Below, one piece after another: positions 11,919-23,645 of a DNA stretch of 64,000 bases. Position numbers and translations under genes: made by a program. This DNA is from Pempheris klunzingeri. Lineage: Eukaryota; Chordata; Actinopteri; Acropomatiformes; Pempheridae. The notes below the pieces were generated by a model, which saw only the letters and a program-made list of their open reading frames with translations, was not told the DNA's origin and did not search any database. How positions within the stretch are numbered: position 1 is the first letter of the stretch; each line of letters opens with the position of its first letter. The stretch is taken from the NCBI RefSeq assembly GCF_042242105.1, contig NC_092019.1:26654828-26718827 (forward strand). Direction: 5' to 3'.

Positions 11919-12539
11919 GTCTGGGGCCTTTTCTGGGACAGTTTGAAATCCCGTGTTTGTAGTTAAGATCAGATCAGATTGGATCCAGTTTCCAGATGAA
12001 ACGTTACGATTAAACGTCAATACTTAACGCTGATCTCCAGTGTTTCACACAGAATATGGCTAGCTGAAATCTGTCCGGTCCGCTCTAAACACACTCTTCT
12101 TTGCTGTTTGGTAGTTTGCTACCAAGACGTTCCAACGCACCACCGCCCCCTGCTGCTGTGGAGTACAATGTGCATCATGTGAATGCTACACATATAACAC
12201 GTGCATTTCTAGTTATGTAAATAATACTCGACTGAGCCTTCACTGACGGCTCCTATGACTGCAAAAGGCTTCTGTATAATTCTAAAGCATATCTTTATAG
12301 CTTTAAGATGCAGAAAGTAAACCCACATAACACTGGGATCAATCCAATATATGTATATACAAATCACAGCAACTAGTTTTTTTTATCTGTGGCTGTGTGA
12401 GGAATTTAAAGAATCAAAAACATGAACCTAGCTTTTCACACTGCTTAAATAAATTAATAAAATCACAGTATAACACCAAGTCAATTAAACATAAAGGATC
12501 TCAATCTGTTCAGTTAGCCAGCATAAGCAACTGTGCAAA

Positions 12540-13525
12540 GTAATAACAGCAACTATTGTACTGACAACAGGAGTGTGACTAATAATGATCAATATGGTAA
12601 CAGTGAAAAACATGACAATAGTTATATCTGAATAATAATAACAGGACTAATATCAGTAAAAAGTGTCTCTGCCTGACAATCCACAGCAGGAGAACCAGGA
12701 CCAGGATCCACAGGAACCAGAGAACCACAGCAGGAGAACCAGGACCAGGATCCACAGGAACCAGAGAGATGAGAAAAGCACAGAAAGGCTCCGGGGAATA
12801 TACCAAGTTAGTAACAGACATTAAGCAGACATGAAGCAGAAGGATGGAGAGGAAGAGGAGGAGAGAGGAGCCCAGTGCATCATGGGAGTCCCCCAGCAGT
12901 CTAAGCCTATAGCAGCATAACTAGGGGCTGGTCCAAGGCCTGAGCCAGCCCTAAACTATAGGCTTTATCAGAAAGGAAGGTTTTTAGTCTACTCTTAAAT
13001 GTAGAGAGGGTGTCTGCCCCCCGAACCCAAACTGGAAGGAGGTTCCACAGGAGAGGAGCCTGATAGCTGAAAGCTCTGACTCCATCACTACTTTAGAGGA
13101 CTTTAGGAACCACCAGTAGACCTGCATTCTGGGAGCACAGTGCTCTAGTGGGGTAGTACGGTACTATGAGTTCTTTAAGATATGATGGAGCCTGAACATT
13201 AAGAGCCTTGTAGGTGAGGAGAAGGATTTTAAACTCTATTCTAGATTTTACTGGAAGCCAATGAAGAGAAGCCAGTACAGGAGAAATGTGGTCTCTTCTT
13301 TTAGTTCTCGTCAGAACAGGAGCAGCAGCGTTCTGGACCAGCTGGAGAGTCTTTAAGGACTTATTGGAGCAGCCTGATAATAAGGAGTTACAATAGTCCA
13401 ACCTAGAAATGACAAATGTGTGGACTAATGTTTCTGTATCATTCATAGACAGGATGGGCCTGATTTTTGCAATATTACGTAGATAGAAAAAGGCAGTTCT
13501 GGAAATCTGTTTAATGGACAAATCC
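12540..13525 (-). mobile_element. L2-like LINE, 3' end (reverse transcriptase C-terminus plus 3' UTR)
   Basis: A minus-strand frame at 13521-13093 carries the region after the RT palm: HTFVISRLDYCNSLLSG, LQLVQNAAAPVLTRTKR and LASLHWLPVKSRIEFKILLL, typical of fish L2/CR1-group LINEs. It continues in broken frames to about 12850, then into a 3' UTR with two copies of a GGAACCAGAGAACCACAGC-type unit (12665-12765). A second copy of this 3' UTR is at 26260-26530. It sits between cnot10 and calhm6-like, 5'-truncated. Confidence 0.85.
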
Positions 13526-13534
13526 TGATGGTCA

Positions 13535-13720
13535 GTTCCTGGATGACAAAGTCATTGATGCCACTGACTGGCCCTCATGTTCCTCACACCTGAATCCTAT
13601 TGAGAACCTCTGTGATGTTTATGTATCAGTGCCTCCGACACCACCAAGTAGCCAGATTTAGTGGTTTTCTGTGTGGTGACCAGCCCTGGAGATTCTCTCC
13701 CTCACATCCACATTACTCCA
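13535..13720 (+). mobile_element. Transposase remnant (DDE-type, C-terminal piece)
   Basis: The plus strand reads WPSCSSHLNPIENLCDV, which matches the conserved block before the third catalytic acidic residue of Tc1/mariner transposases (usual form SPDLNPIENLW). There is no long frame and no inverted repeats, so only a fossil remains. Confidence 0.55.
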
Positions 13721-14386
13721 GTAATGTTGTACCTCAGTATGTTCTGTGATGGGTACTGTCACCACTGATCTTTCCCATTAATTGATACATTCAGCAGGTC
13801 ACTTTTAATGAACATTGTTGGCTTTATGAACATTGATGTCAAAATATCATGCCTGTGATTGATACTTCTAGAAACTTTTTATATGATGTTGTTGCATACA
13901 CTATACAAAATATCAGGTAATTGTGTCACTCCTCAAAAAACACAGTTCTTTCACTTTTTTTCAAATGTGTGCAGAATTTGTTTTGCTAAACGGAGGAACT
14001 GTTTAATTTTAATGTCATGTCATTAACTGTTTACTCACTGACCATTTGTCCAGCCTGACATCATATGCAGTGGAGGACAGGACAGTGCGGAGGACAGAAT
14101 GCGAATCAAAAGCTGTATCCAAACAAACCTTTTCATCATCATCAAATCTTTTAGTTGATTGTGATTTAAGGCTGTTTGGGCATCATGTGCATCAGAAGTT
14201 TTACCACTGTTGTAACGGTAGTTCAAACACACGCACAGTGACTGCGGTCTACTGTGCCTACTGTGTTACGCAGTGGGTGTATCCTTCCCATCAATAAATC
14301 ACTGCTGTTGTTAGGGGGCTGTGTGTGACGACAAGCAGACGTTAAAAAGCGGAAGTGGAAGTGCCCTTACCACACAGCAGTCAGAG

Positions 14387-14949
14387 ATGGATAAGTTTAA
14401 GACGGTTCTGAAAATTGCCAACCAGCAGACCAATCTAAATTTGGGCCTGGTCGCCCTGCTGACAGCCGGAGGTGAGCAGATCTTCTCTTCAGTGGTGTTC
14501 AGGTGTCCCTGCAACGAGCTGAACTTCCTGTACGGCATGGTGTTCCTGCTGGTGCCCGCCCTGGCTCTGCTGCTGCTGGGTTACATCCTGAGTAAGAGGA
14601 CGTGGAAGCTGCTGACGGGTGTGTGCCAGCACAAGGCCAAGCTGTGCTGCTGGAGGAGGCTGGTGGCCAACGGGGCGATCCTGGTCCAGATCAGCTACAC
14701 CGCGCTGGTGGCACCATCCAGCTGGGTGGCTGTGGCTCTGCTCAACGGGAACTACTATGAGTGTGCGATGACCGGGGCCAATGTGAGCGCTTACAACAAG
14801 CTTCTGTGTGAGGACAAGACCTCTGCGGTCCACTGTGAGAGGGAGCTGTACAGGTTCCCCTGCGGGAAAGGCAGCAGCGTCCTGCCGGCAGACAGAGAGG
14901 ATGTTCTGCTCGTCATGAGGGCTCAGTCTCAGGTCAGTGCTCACACACG

Positions 14950-14982
<33 letters not shown>

Positions 14983-17900
14983 GCTTTGATCCTCTGATGA
15001 CTTCCTGTCTTCTGAAGAGCTTTCACAGGCCAGCTGCACAGATATTTATATTATATCAGCACAAATATTAAATGAAGATTCAAATGTTGTGTTTTGATAT
15101 GCATATGAAACAGGATATAGGACAAATTCTGAAAAAATATCCTGATAATAAGGTGAAATCTTATCAAAATAAACCTAAACCTAACCCTGTGCTAGGAGTT
15201 GACAGCATATCTTTTACATTCCACAACAGGCTGCTGTTATGATGTTACGTTTTGAGACGACCTACATGCCAACCAACCTACTGAAGTTCATGAAATAGTC
15301 ACGTGATTCAGTCTATGAGTTCGTCTCTGTGGACACGAATTTCTCTTTTTTTTCATGTCCCTGGTCCCAAATTCTAAACCCAAGATTATCTTTTCATGGC
15401 TTTGTCACGTCTTTTTCCTGCTGGTAGGACTTCTGTAGGACCTGGGAGCACAGAAGCTGTGCTGTTGTTTCTCATTTTATATTCATTTTTAAACTATAAC
15501 CGCTGCATTACTCAACATTTAACCACCAGATTTTTTCCTTGCTTTCCTCTTTATTTCAAAAACAAGTCCTTTGTAAGTCATCTATACGACCGGTTAATGC
15601 TCTGACCACCTTCCATCCTGAAAAATCATGTTGTGTCACTTTTCAATAGCCAAAGCTATGGGTGAGGTGAGGTGAGGTGAAGACACTTCACTTTTCCTCA
15701 CTGTCGCTGCTTCCTGTTAAACATTTCTCTACATAAAAACATGACAGAGTCCTTGACAGCTCAACAATACAGCAGACTCTCAGTGAGGCCATCAGTCTGA
15801 ATTAGTTCCTCTTCAAGTCTGTAAAACAATCAAATTTTTTCATCTGATTTTCAGAGCAGAAGTGTCATTATTCATGAGCCTCATTGACGAACACATCTGC
15901 TTTGCTTTACGTTATAAACTTTTATTATTACTATGATACTATTATATCCTTAACTAGACATTTTATACATTCCACATATGTCCTTTTACAACCCTACTTT
16001 GTAAACTTTAAGAACTGCAGAATAGTAGCTTAAATATCTGACATAAACATAGATCAACTAGATGCAGTGTAATTATTAATTAACTAAACTGAGAACTACA
16101 ACTGTGGTGCTGATTGCATAGTGAAGCTCTAGGGAATTTTGTTTTTTTAAGTTTTTGAAGAGCTCTCTACAACAGCTGGTCCCATGCGTGTAGCCACTTA
16201 TCATGCTGAATTATAAACCTGCAAATTAGTGAAGTGGTGGAAGAGGGGATGGGTGAGGCTGTGTCAGCATGGGCAGGGCAGACACCGGCCGTCATCTCAA
16301 ACATATTGTAGAACCGGTTGAACTCATTGGCCCAGTCCTCATCACCTGCTGTGGTCTGAATGATCTTCTGCTTGTAGCCAGTGCTAGTCCTCATACCATC
16401 AACACCTCTCTGGAGCTGTTCTGCTGCAGCTTTCTCTCCACTTTCCTTTTGAAGACCACCTTGGTCTTGAGCTACATCAGGGTTTTCACCTTGTTTCTTT
16501 ATCCTCGCCACAGCGGTGTGGATGTCCGGCTCATGGTTGAATGTACAACAACAATGGCGACGATGTGAGGAGCCTCCCTTGGTAGAAGGCTCTCAGACAG
16601 ACTGCCAACAGTTCAACATCCTGACATCCTGAAAAGTTCATTTCCTCAGCCACATATTCTTCTACGTAAGAAATTATATGAGCAACTTCACATTTTACAA
16701 TCATAAGCTATAAATAGCCTTTTCTTAAAAGATACCGGGGTGTTTGAATGTGGGTTACAGCCAACAGGTGGCAATTTGAAATGGAATGAAGCCCAAAACA
16801 AGAGTATGTGGCCACAACACGTGTACTTTTTTAAAAGATGTAAATAACCCACAAATCAAATATCAATTACAGCCGAATTTGTAATTACACTGAATCTAGA
16901 TGGTCTATGGCTTAATTCAGTAATGTAATACTATAATGTGAATAATTCAGACTGATGACCTTTAAAATATTTTTGAGCTGTCAAGGACACTGACATGGTT
17001 TTATGGCGACAGAGCATCTGCCTCCATAGAAACAGTTGACATGACAAAAACATGATTATTCAAAGGAATTCAAATGGATGGTCATAACATTAACCAGTCA
17101 TATTGTTGACTTATCTATCACATGCTTTTGACCGTCAGCGGACCCTCCGGAATAAAGAATAAAGAATGAAGAGAGGAAAACAGGGATAAAATCACATGGA
17201 TACATGGAGAGTAATGTAGTGGTTATAGTTTAAAAACGAATATGAAATGAGAAATGACTGTGCTCCCAGGCCCCACAGGAGAGAAGACTCAATGTGGGCA
17301 TGAAAAGATAATTACATTGAAATACCTTAGTTTAAAAATTGTTAAAAATTTTCACTCACCAAAACTTGCAAGTTCTATATTTTTCGCCTCCTTCTCCTTC
17401 TTCTGCTTATTTCTTCTTCTTCTGCTTTTTCTTCTTCTTCTTCTGCTTTTTCTCCTTCTGCTTTTTTTCTTTGTGCAGCAAAAACATAACACTGACACTC
17501 ACTGACCATAAGGTGCTATTGTAACAATCAAGTTTACGTTTCAGTCAAGATTTTTCCATCATTTATCTCATCATACATCAATTCATCTGCACCTTTGCTT
17601 TGTCCTTGTGCTCTTAAGATGTCAAATTTTACAACTGTTCCCTCAGTTTTGGAGAACCTGTCTGAAACCACTTGGACACTGATCATTGCTGCTTGAACCA
17701 AAATTTAATTCTATTTTTGAAATGTTTTCTGAACCTTTGCAAAGACAGAGCTGACAAAACACACACACGCTCAGGAAATGTACCCCACAGGACTGACACT
17801 GACATGCTGACATGTCCTTGTAGTGTTGAAATGTAGGCAGTGTTCTATGACTTCTTGTTGTCAGTCGTAGCCTTTAACATGCAAAGTTACAAACCATTGT

Positions 17901-18469
17901 TCACGGTTATTCTATCCTGTCTTTTTCCTTTCATTTCAGCCATGAATGTGTGACAAATACTTAGAGTTTGAACTGATTTTAATGTCTCCTAACTCTGATT
18001 TTTAAGCCGTATCGTGTATTAATGGTGACCACAGATTCTGGGTTGGCTGCTCATCGCTTCAGTCATGTTGTCGAGCCTGCTGCTGACCTGTGTTGCTCGG
18101 TGCACCTCCCCCATCAGCTACCTGCAGCTCAAGTTCTGGAAGGTATACGCTGAGCAAGAGAGCAGTATGATGGATTCCTGCACAGCCAAGCACGCCAAAG
18201 AGCTCGCTGAGAGGAACCTGAAGAGCTTCTTCAGCCTGACGCCGCCTGAAGACATCATCACCCCTTCTAACAAGGACTGGCAGAAGATTTCCTCCCTCTA
18301 CAAGTACAGTACCAATGACCACTACTATAGCACCTTGCACCGGTATGTGGAGAACTGCCAGGAGACTGACGACGGGATGATGAGGATGATGTCTGTCAAG
18401 TCAAGCGAGCCTGCAGATGACAACCCTGCTGTTCTTCATTTCGTGGATGATGGCAGGATGGCGGTGTGA
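14387..18469 (+). CDS. calhm6: Calcium homeostasis modulator family channel, CALHM6-like (326 aa)
   Basis: CALHM proteins form large-pore plasma-membrane channels that pass ions and ATP. Exon 1 is 14387-14932 (182 codons, donor GTCAGT); exon 2 is 18035-18469 (acceptor CACAG, stop TGA). Joined they give 326 aa, close to the 310-340 usual for the family. Seen in the sequence: N-terminal LTAGGEQIFSSVVFRCPC with the paired extracellular cysteines (about residues 40 and 42), four hydrophobic segments, a WVAVALLNGNYYECAM block, and QILGW spanning the junction. The cytoplasmic helix includes SYLQLKFWKVY and HAKELAERNLKSFF; HYYSTLHRYV follows. NVS near residue 130 is a possible glycosylation site. 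GYILSKRTWKLLTGVC and the SPISYLQLKFW exon-2 start resemble mammalian CALHM6 more than CALHM5. Intron 1 carries a CTG repeat and a LINE fragment. A tandem paralogue follows at 20857. Orthology within the CALHM4/5/6 cluster is inferred, not proven. Confidence 0.9.
14952..14981 (+). repeat. (CTG)10 triplet repeat beside the calhm6-like donor site
   Basis: Ten uninterrupted CTG units start 19 nt after the exon 1/intron boundary of the calhm6-like gene, in the sense strand. If the intron is retained, the frame reads into poly-Ala and stops just after, at 14987-14989. Confidence 0.95.
16160..16520 (-). mobile_element. LINE ORF2 fragment (between endonuclease and RT)
   Basis: A minus-strand frame reads QRGVDGMRTSTGYKQK, then DEDWANEFNRFYNMF, a block typical of fish LINE polyproteins just before the RT domain. 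The fragment starts mid-protein and ends without an RT. It lies in the calhm6-like intron, antisense to that gene. Confidence 0.65.
17385..17475. repeat. Polypyrimidine (TTC)n-rich tract
   Basis: About 90 bases of almost pure C/T on the plus strand with TTCTTCTTC runs, in the calhm6-like intron. It could form triplex DNA or act as a splicing-factor (PTB) binding tract. The overlapping Phe-rich open frames are artefacts of composition. Confidence 0.8.
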
Positions 18470-19018
18470 GGAGGTTTTTCAGCATCAGATGACGTCGACC
18501 AGTTATCTGATACATGGATTATACTTATAACATCAGTGAGCTGCACACAGCGCAGGTCTGGCTCTGAGCGCTCAATCCAGAAAGCCAAGAGCTTAACCCT
18601 GGAGACTTCTGTGGCACTCTGGTTTTTGAAGTTAAATTTGACAATTTTTTTTATGTTTGTTCATTTTGGGTAGCAGCAATTAACAGCGGCCAAATTTGAC
18701 CCCATGGGTTCTTCAGGGTTAAGCATCAAACAGAGCATACAGACCAGTCATGCAACTGCTTGACCCTTTTATATGGAGTTTAATGTGGACAATACGTGAC
18801 ATGATCTGTATTCTAATCATCAGCATCATTTTCAGCATCACCATAATAATCATCACAATATCGTCGTGATAGATGGCGGCCTAAAAGTTGGAGAAGTATC
18901 ACATGAGGCTGTAGCTCAGTCCGAACTCATCTGGCTGAGGAAAGTAACAGAGCAGCTCCAGGGACAGCTTCTGTGCTGTATGGTGCTTTTATTCAAAGTG
19001 CTGTATGTTTTGCTGCTC

Positions 19019-19021
<3 letters not shown>

Positions 19022-19055
<34 letters not shown>

Positions 19056-19200
19056 AATGGCAGCAGGGTGCTGGCCTGACCATTTGGGCTTCAGCATCTC
19101 TTGTAAACACACTCTGACATTGGACAGGAGGAGCTGGGGATTGCACCACCAACCTTAGTTAATGGCCGATCCGCTCTACCTCCTGAGCCACTGAGGCTGA
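19022..19200 (-). repeat. (CA)n microsatellite joined to a tRNA-SINE-like fragment
   Basis: A CA run (19024-19054) is followed by a stretch whose minus strand reads GTGGCTCAGGAGGTAGAGC (A-box-like) and then GGTGGTGCAATCCCC (degraded B-box). It looks like the head of an old tRNA-derived SINE between the two CALHM genes. Confidence 0.5.
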
Positions 19201-20856
19201 ACCGTTATCCTGAACTGTTGGACACAGAAACATTCTGACCTGATGATGGTGCTAGATGAAAAAGTTAAGAGATCTGCCACTTAGTAACAATTGATCCTGA
19301 TGGAAACATCAATGTCGTCAGCTCATTTTCAATCGAGTTGTCAAGATATTTAAGATAAAACCAAACTCTGTGGTGGCACCAGATAAACATTTCCAGGATC
19401 ATGAAAGTCATTTGAGACTATGAATGTCTATCAAAATGTGATACATCCAACAGCTGTTGACATATTTCAGTGTGGATTGACCAACATTCCCATCCTCAGA
19501 GCCATGCTGCTTAACAAGGCTGAACAGCAGACAGCTGAAACCTGGTCAGGTGAGTAATAAACAACTGTATTTATGTAGGTCTTACAAAAAGGAACAGCTG
19601 ACACCGAATGTTGTGAAGGACAACAACTGTGTAAACTCACAGGGCAGCTGGTAACATGACTGAAAGCAGATCAGTGAGTTAGATTATACATGAGCAACGG
19701 CAACAGTTATGTGTGCCGGTTGTGCACCAAATGACCAGTTTACCACGTCATCCCCACCACTTCCTGTCCACTGCTGGTAGACTATATACACACAGACCCA
19801 CATACATACGTTCAGCATATGAGCGTCAGTGATTGGTAAATTATTTATTTTAAATATTGACACCCTGTACACAGTGGCCATAAAGGTAAACTCAGGACTT
19901 AGTGCCAGCAGATAATGATGTGTTGAGGATGTTTCACAACTTCCTGTGTAATGCTCTCAGAGTGGTTTACGGTCTTGTGGGAATGCATCAGAGAAACCAC
20001 CAAGATCACGTGATCACTCTGCTGCTGATGCTGTGTTTCTCTTTCATAGCTTGTTCTCTGTGGAAATATTTCAGTAGAATGAATCAATGCTCTTGTTCTG
20101 CATGAATCCCTGAGTGTATGTTTCTCCCCTCTGGCTTTCTCATTTGTATTCCTCCTCTTTGCATGTTTTGTCATTCCACATAGAAATGGTCGATTTTATC
20201 CTTGTTGCATGCAAGCTGCTGACAAGCAGAACCGAGACATGTTGGTTGTGTGTGGTGAATGCATGCACATGAAGAGAAACCAATCAAGTTGTCATACTTC
20301 TCATTTCATGTTAACCAACAGCTGCTTCACATTAAAACAAACAGAAAAAGGAGCATGTCACTGCTTCACTCCTCTTGGTGTTTCTTTGTGTGTCTCCTTA
20401 TCATCCCCAGCATGATGTGCTGCATATCCACTCGCATCAAAGGACAGGCACTGCTAATCATGGCAAGCAGACCAGTGGGATTTTTGTTAATGATGGGTAG
20501 AGATAGAGAGGGAAGCATAAAGAGGGATGTAAACATGAAAAGAGAAGGGAAATGGAGTTAAGTGGAACTTTTCACTACTGGAACTGTGCCTTTCCTATCA
20601 ACAGCAGGGTGTGAGTAAAGATGCCGTGGGGGGGTGGAAGGGAGCGTCAGACTTGCTGAAGGAGGAGCCTGGAGAGAGGAGAGCCAGCCAAAGGGAGGGG
20701 CACAGACAGGCTTGACAGATTTGTTTTGTCTTCAGCTGTGAAAGAAGTGCCGACAGGAGCAACTGCAGGCTGTACTGACATTCACCTTTTTCACTTTTCC
20801 CTCTCTGTCGTTGTCTTTCACTTTGATTAGTTAAGTGTGTCCTCCCCGCTGACACC
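19201..20856. other. Intergenic spacer between the CALHM paralogues
   Basis: I see no supported gene or clear transposon here; short open frames have no recognisable content. It presumably holds the 5' UTR and promoter of the calhm5-like gene, whose ATG is at 20857, but no TATA box or initiator stands out. Confidence 0.5.
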
Positions 20857-23209
20857 ATGGATAATTTCCAGACTGTCCTGCGTTTCTTCATGAACCAGAA
20901 AGCCACCATTGGCTACAGTTTCATGGCTCTCCTGACTATAGGCGGGGAGCGGATCTTCTCTATGGTCTCCTTTCAGTGCCCGTGCAACCGTGAACAGAAC
21001 TTTGCCTATGGGCTGACTTTCCTGCTGGGACCGGCTGCAGTGCTGCTGATTTTTGGTCTGTTCTTCAATACCAGGTTGTGGAGGCTCTACACTGGTTGCT
21101 GCCTCAATCCCATGAAGCTTTGCCCCCGTGGGAACTGCATCGGCTGCCTAAGGGTGTTTATGAGCATTTTCGTTGGGGCGTGTGTGGCTCCTGTAATGTG
21201 GCTCTCTGTGGCCCTGCTCAACGGGACCTTTTATGAGTGCGCTATCAGTGGTCTGGATCAAAACCTGGTGGTGAAACTGTTCTGTAAGAACATGACTGTG
21301 GAGTGTGTGGAGGGGCTGGCCCGAGTACCATGTGACCGGTCCAAACTGTCCAGTGATAAGCGCATGGAGCTGCTGCTGATGTTCAGGGCCCAGTCACAGG
21401 TAAGAGACACACCTGGCACAGAACATCAGTCCAACAGGGAGTCCAACTCATGAATGAAATGAAAGCAAGTGTCTTCTGTGGCTCTAGAGAAATGTAGGAT
21501 ACTGTGTTCCAAACCACAGACTAGCAGACAGGGTATGTCGGCCTCTGATGCTTCAGTTTTGCTTTCAGTTTTCATTGTTTTTGTAATCTGTCTCTTGTTA
21601 GTCTTCTAGCTTTATGGAGTGGTAATTGTTGGAGCAGCCTGTTGCTGCCATGTCTTGTCAAGTTTGTTAAGTTTAGTTCATATGTTTTGTATGTCCTATT
21701 TTATTGAGAAGGGAACTCTCGTTTCAGGTCCCTTTACTTCCTGCCCTTGAGTGTTTCCCACTCCTTTGATTGTCTGCCCCGCCCTGATTGTTTCTACATG
21801 TGCCTCCTTCCCTGGGGTAAATATGGTCTGCGTTGTTCCCTGTCTTGTGCTAGATCGTCTTGTGCTCTTGTGTCGAGTGTTCCAGCATCCTAGTCAGTGT
21901 TAGAATCTTGTTGAGAGTTTTTCAGTCAAGTCGCTAAGTATGTTTGGATTGTGTCTGTTTTTGGTGCCCTGTCTTAGTTGATCATGTCCAACAATAAACT
22001 GCACCTGTTTGCCTCACGTCGAGCATTTGAGTCGGTTTTCTAGTGTGTGCTTCTGGTCGTATCATAGCCCTTTAAGCCACAAGCTTACATTGAATATGAT
22101 TCAGTCCATGTCTGATGAGTGGTGCTGCGACCTTGGTCTGATTTTACATGAATCAGGGGACATAAGGACATAATCTTCTGGATGTTATGGCTCTGGTGCC
22201 ATAAATCTGGTGCATTCTTGGAAGTCTGTAAAAGGGACAACATGGTACTACACCGGTTTAATGTTTGGGAGGTAGCAACAGATTAAGCAGCAGAGATTTG
22301 CTGTGCCTCATGTGGGTCACTGGATCCTGGGGGTACCCTGACCATGTGGCTCCTATCAGTCAGACAAAATATACAGGTTTGAAGGTGATGTAGATGTTAT
22401 TACAGAGAGCTGATTTCCCTCTCATTTTGCAAACTCCCAGATGGTGTTAAAAACTCCAGAGAAAAGCCAGTAAATGGACTTTGAGTTCAGATTATTTTGT
22501 CAAATTGTTGTCAGTAGACACTGTACAGTATAGTATAGTAGTATAGTATAGTATAATCCTGGAAAAGTTGACTGGTTTTTGGGATCTATCTATCTATCTA
22601 TTTTAAGAAATTGTCAAATCTTAATCAAACTACCAATTGGACAGTAACACCTATTGGCAGTTTGAATGCAAAAGTAGGACCATAAAGCATGTTTTTCAGT
22701 AGAGGGGATGTTTAAGTGGAACCACACTGCAACAGTATTTATTTAAATACATGTATTCTCTAGTGGGATTCCATAGGTCTGAGTGTCCATCAGTACATAT
22801 CATTCCCTTGTGTCTGCAGATCCTGGGCTGGTGTATCATCATTACCGCGGCCATCGCTGGACTCCTGGGGACCTGCTACACAAATTGTCGCTCCAAAGTC
22901 AGCTTCCTGCAGCTCACGTTCTGGAAACGCTATATGGAAAAAGAGAAGGAGCACTTTGATGCCTTCGCTGTGGACTACGCCACCAAGCTGGCAGAGAGAA
23001 ACCTGCAGAGCTTCTTTGAGAACAAGGAGCCTGCTCCGTTTCCTCTCCCCAACCACAAAGCATGGGAGGAGATTTCTGCACACTACACCTTTTCCAGGAG
23101 CGAGCAGTATTACAGCACTCTGCAGCTTTACGTGGAGAGGATGGACAGGGACTTCACACCAGAGAAGAGACCTGTCATGGATTTCGATCATGGAATGGAG
23201 ATGAGCTAG
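20857..23209 (+). CDS. calhm5: Calcium homeostasis modulator family channel, CALHM5-like (310 aa)
   Basis: Exon 1 is 20857-21399 (181 codons, donor GTAAGA); exon 2 is 22820-23209 (acceptor CTGCAG, stop TAG). The 310-aa product is nearly the length of mammalian CALHM5. Features seen: MDNFQTVLRFFMNQK start, YSFMALLTIGGERIFSMV in TM1, paired cysteines in FQCPC (about residues 41 and 43), a GCCLNPMKLCPRG loop, and APVMWLSVALLNGTFYECA with an NGT glycosylation sequon. Exon 2 gives ILGWCIIITAAIAGLLGTCY as TM4, then the helical tail KVSFLQLTFWKRYMEKEKE and YATKLAERNLQSFFENK. It is a tandem paralogue of the calhm6-like gene with the same single intron at the same place (after RAQSQ), so the pair arose by duplication. 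An AATAAA at 23599 ends the likely 3' UTR, and an L1 element is inserted about 40 bp after it. Whether this is one-to-one with CALHM5 or ancestral to CALHM4/5 is not resolvable here. Confidence 0.92.
21640..22060 (+). mobile_element. Diverged LTR-like repeat in the calhm5-like intron
   Basis: The region shares ordered blocks with the sharply bounded insertion at 29551-30152: TTTGTTAAGTTTAGTT against TTTTGTTAAGTTCAGTT, then CTTCCTGCC, GATTGTCTG, CCCTGATTGTTTC, and a terminal AATAAA (21997). Its own ends and target duplication are not clear, so it is older. Probable solo LTR. Confidence 0.5.
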
Positions 23210-23598
23210 AGGAAGAGAATGTGGTCTGTTGGTCATTTTATTGGTGAATTAAAAGAAGACAATAGAGGATCAGACAGGCTGTGGTGAGACTACATACTCA
23301 CCACTGCTGGTATTTAACTTTAAGTCTCTTGTATGTATGTAGACTCCAGCACTGACAAAGCCATCCTGTTTCCTCATTTTCCTACCTCTGTAACACTGCA
23401 TGGAGTCTTCTACTATTGCACTAACACACAAAGTAACGTCTTCATTCAGATAACTTAAACAGTTGCAGTCATGGCCACAGCGTTGACTGAGAGCGCTGAG
23501 GTCATGCCCTTGTTATTATTTCAGAGATTTGGGGGGTTGTAGGACCCTTCAGGACGGTGGTGGTTCAAGCACCAAAGCCAAGTCTGACAGGTCATCTA

Positions 23599-23604
23599 AA
23601 TAAA
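23599..23604 (+). terminator. Polyadenylation signal AATAAA, calhm5-like
   Basis: A canonical AATAAA lies 390 bp after the stop codon of the calhm5-like gene and just before the L1 insertion point. No closer hexamer was noticed. Confidence 0.55.
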
Positions 23605-23630
23605 GAAAGAAAGGCAATGTGCCATTTTAC

Positions 23631-23645
23631 CAAGGTAATCAATTT
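23631..23645. repeat. Target-site duplication, left copy
   Basis: The 15 bases CAAGGTAATCAATTT are repeated exactly at 25091-25105, at the other end of the L1 insertion. The last T bases merge into the poly-T (element poly-A) tail. Confidence 0.85.

Noticed and set aside
14489-14944. 151-codon minus frame opposite calhm6-like exon 1
   Set aside because: Shadow of a GC-rich coding exon; the plus strand is strongly conserved in the CALHM family.
22790-23236. 148-codon minus frame opposite calhm5-like exon 2
   Set aside because: Antisense shadow of a conserved exon.
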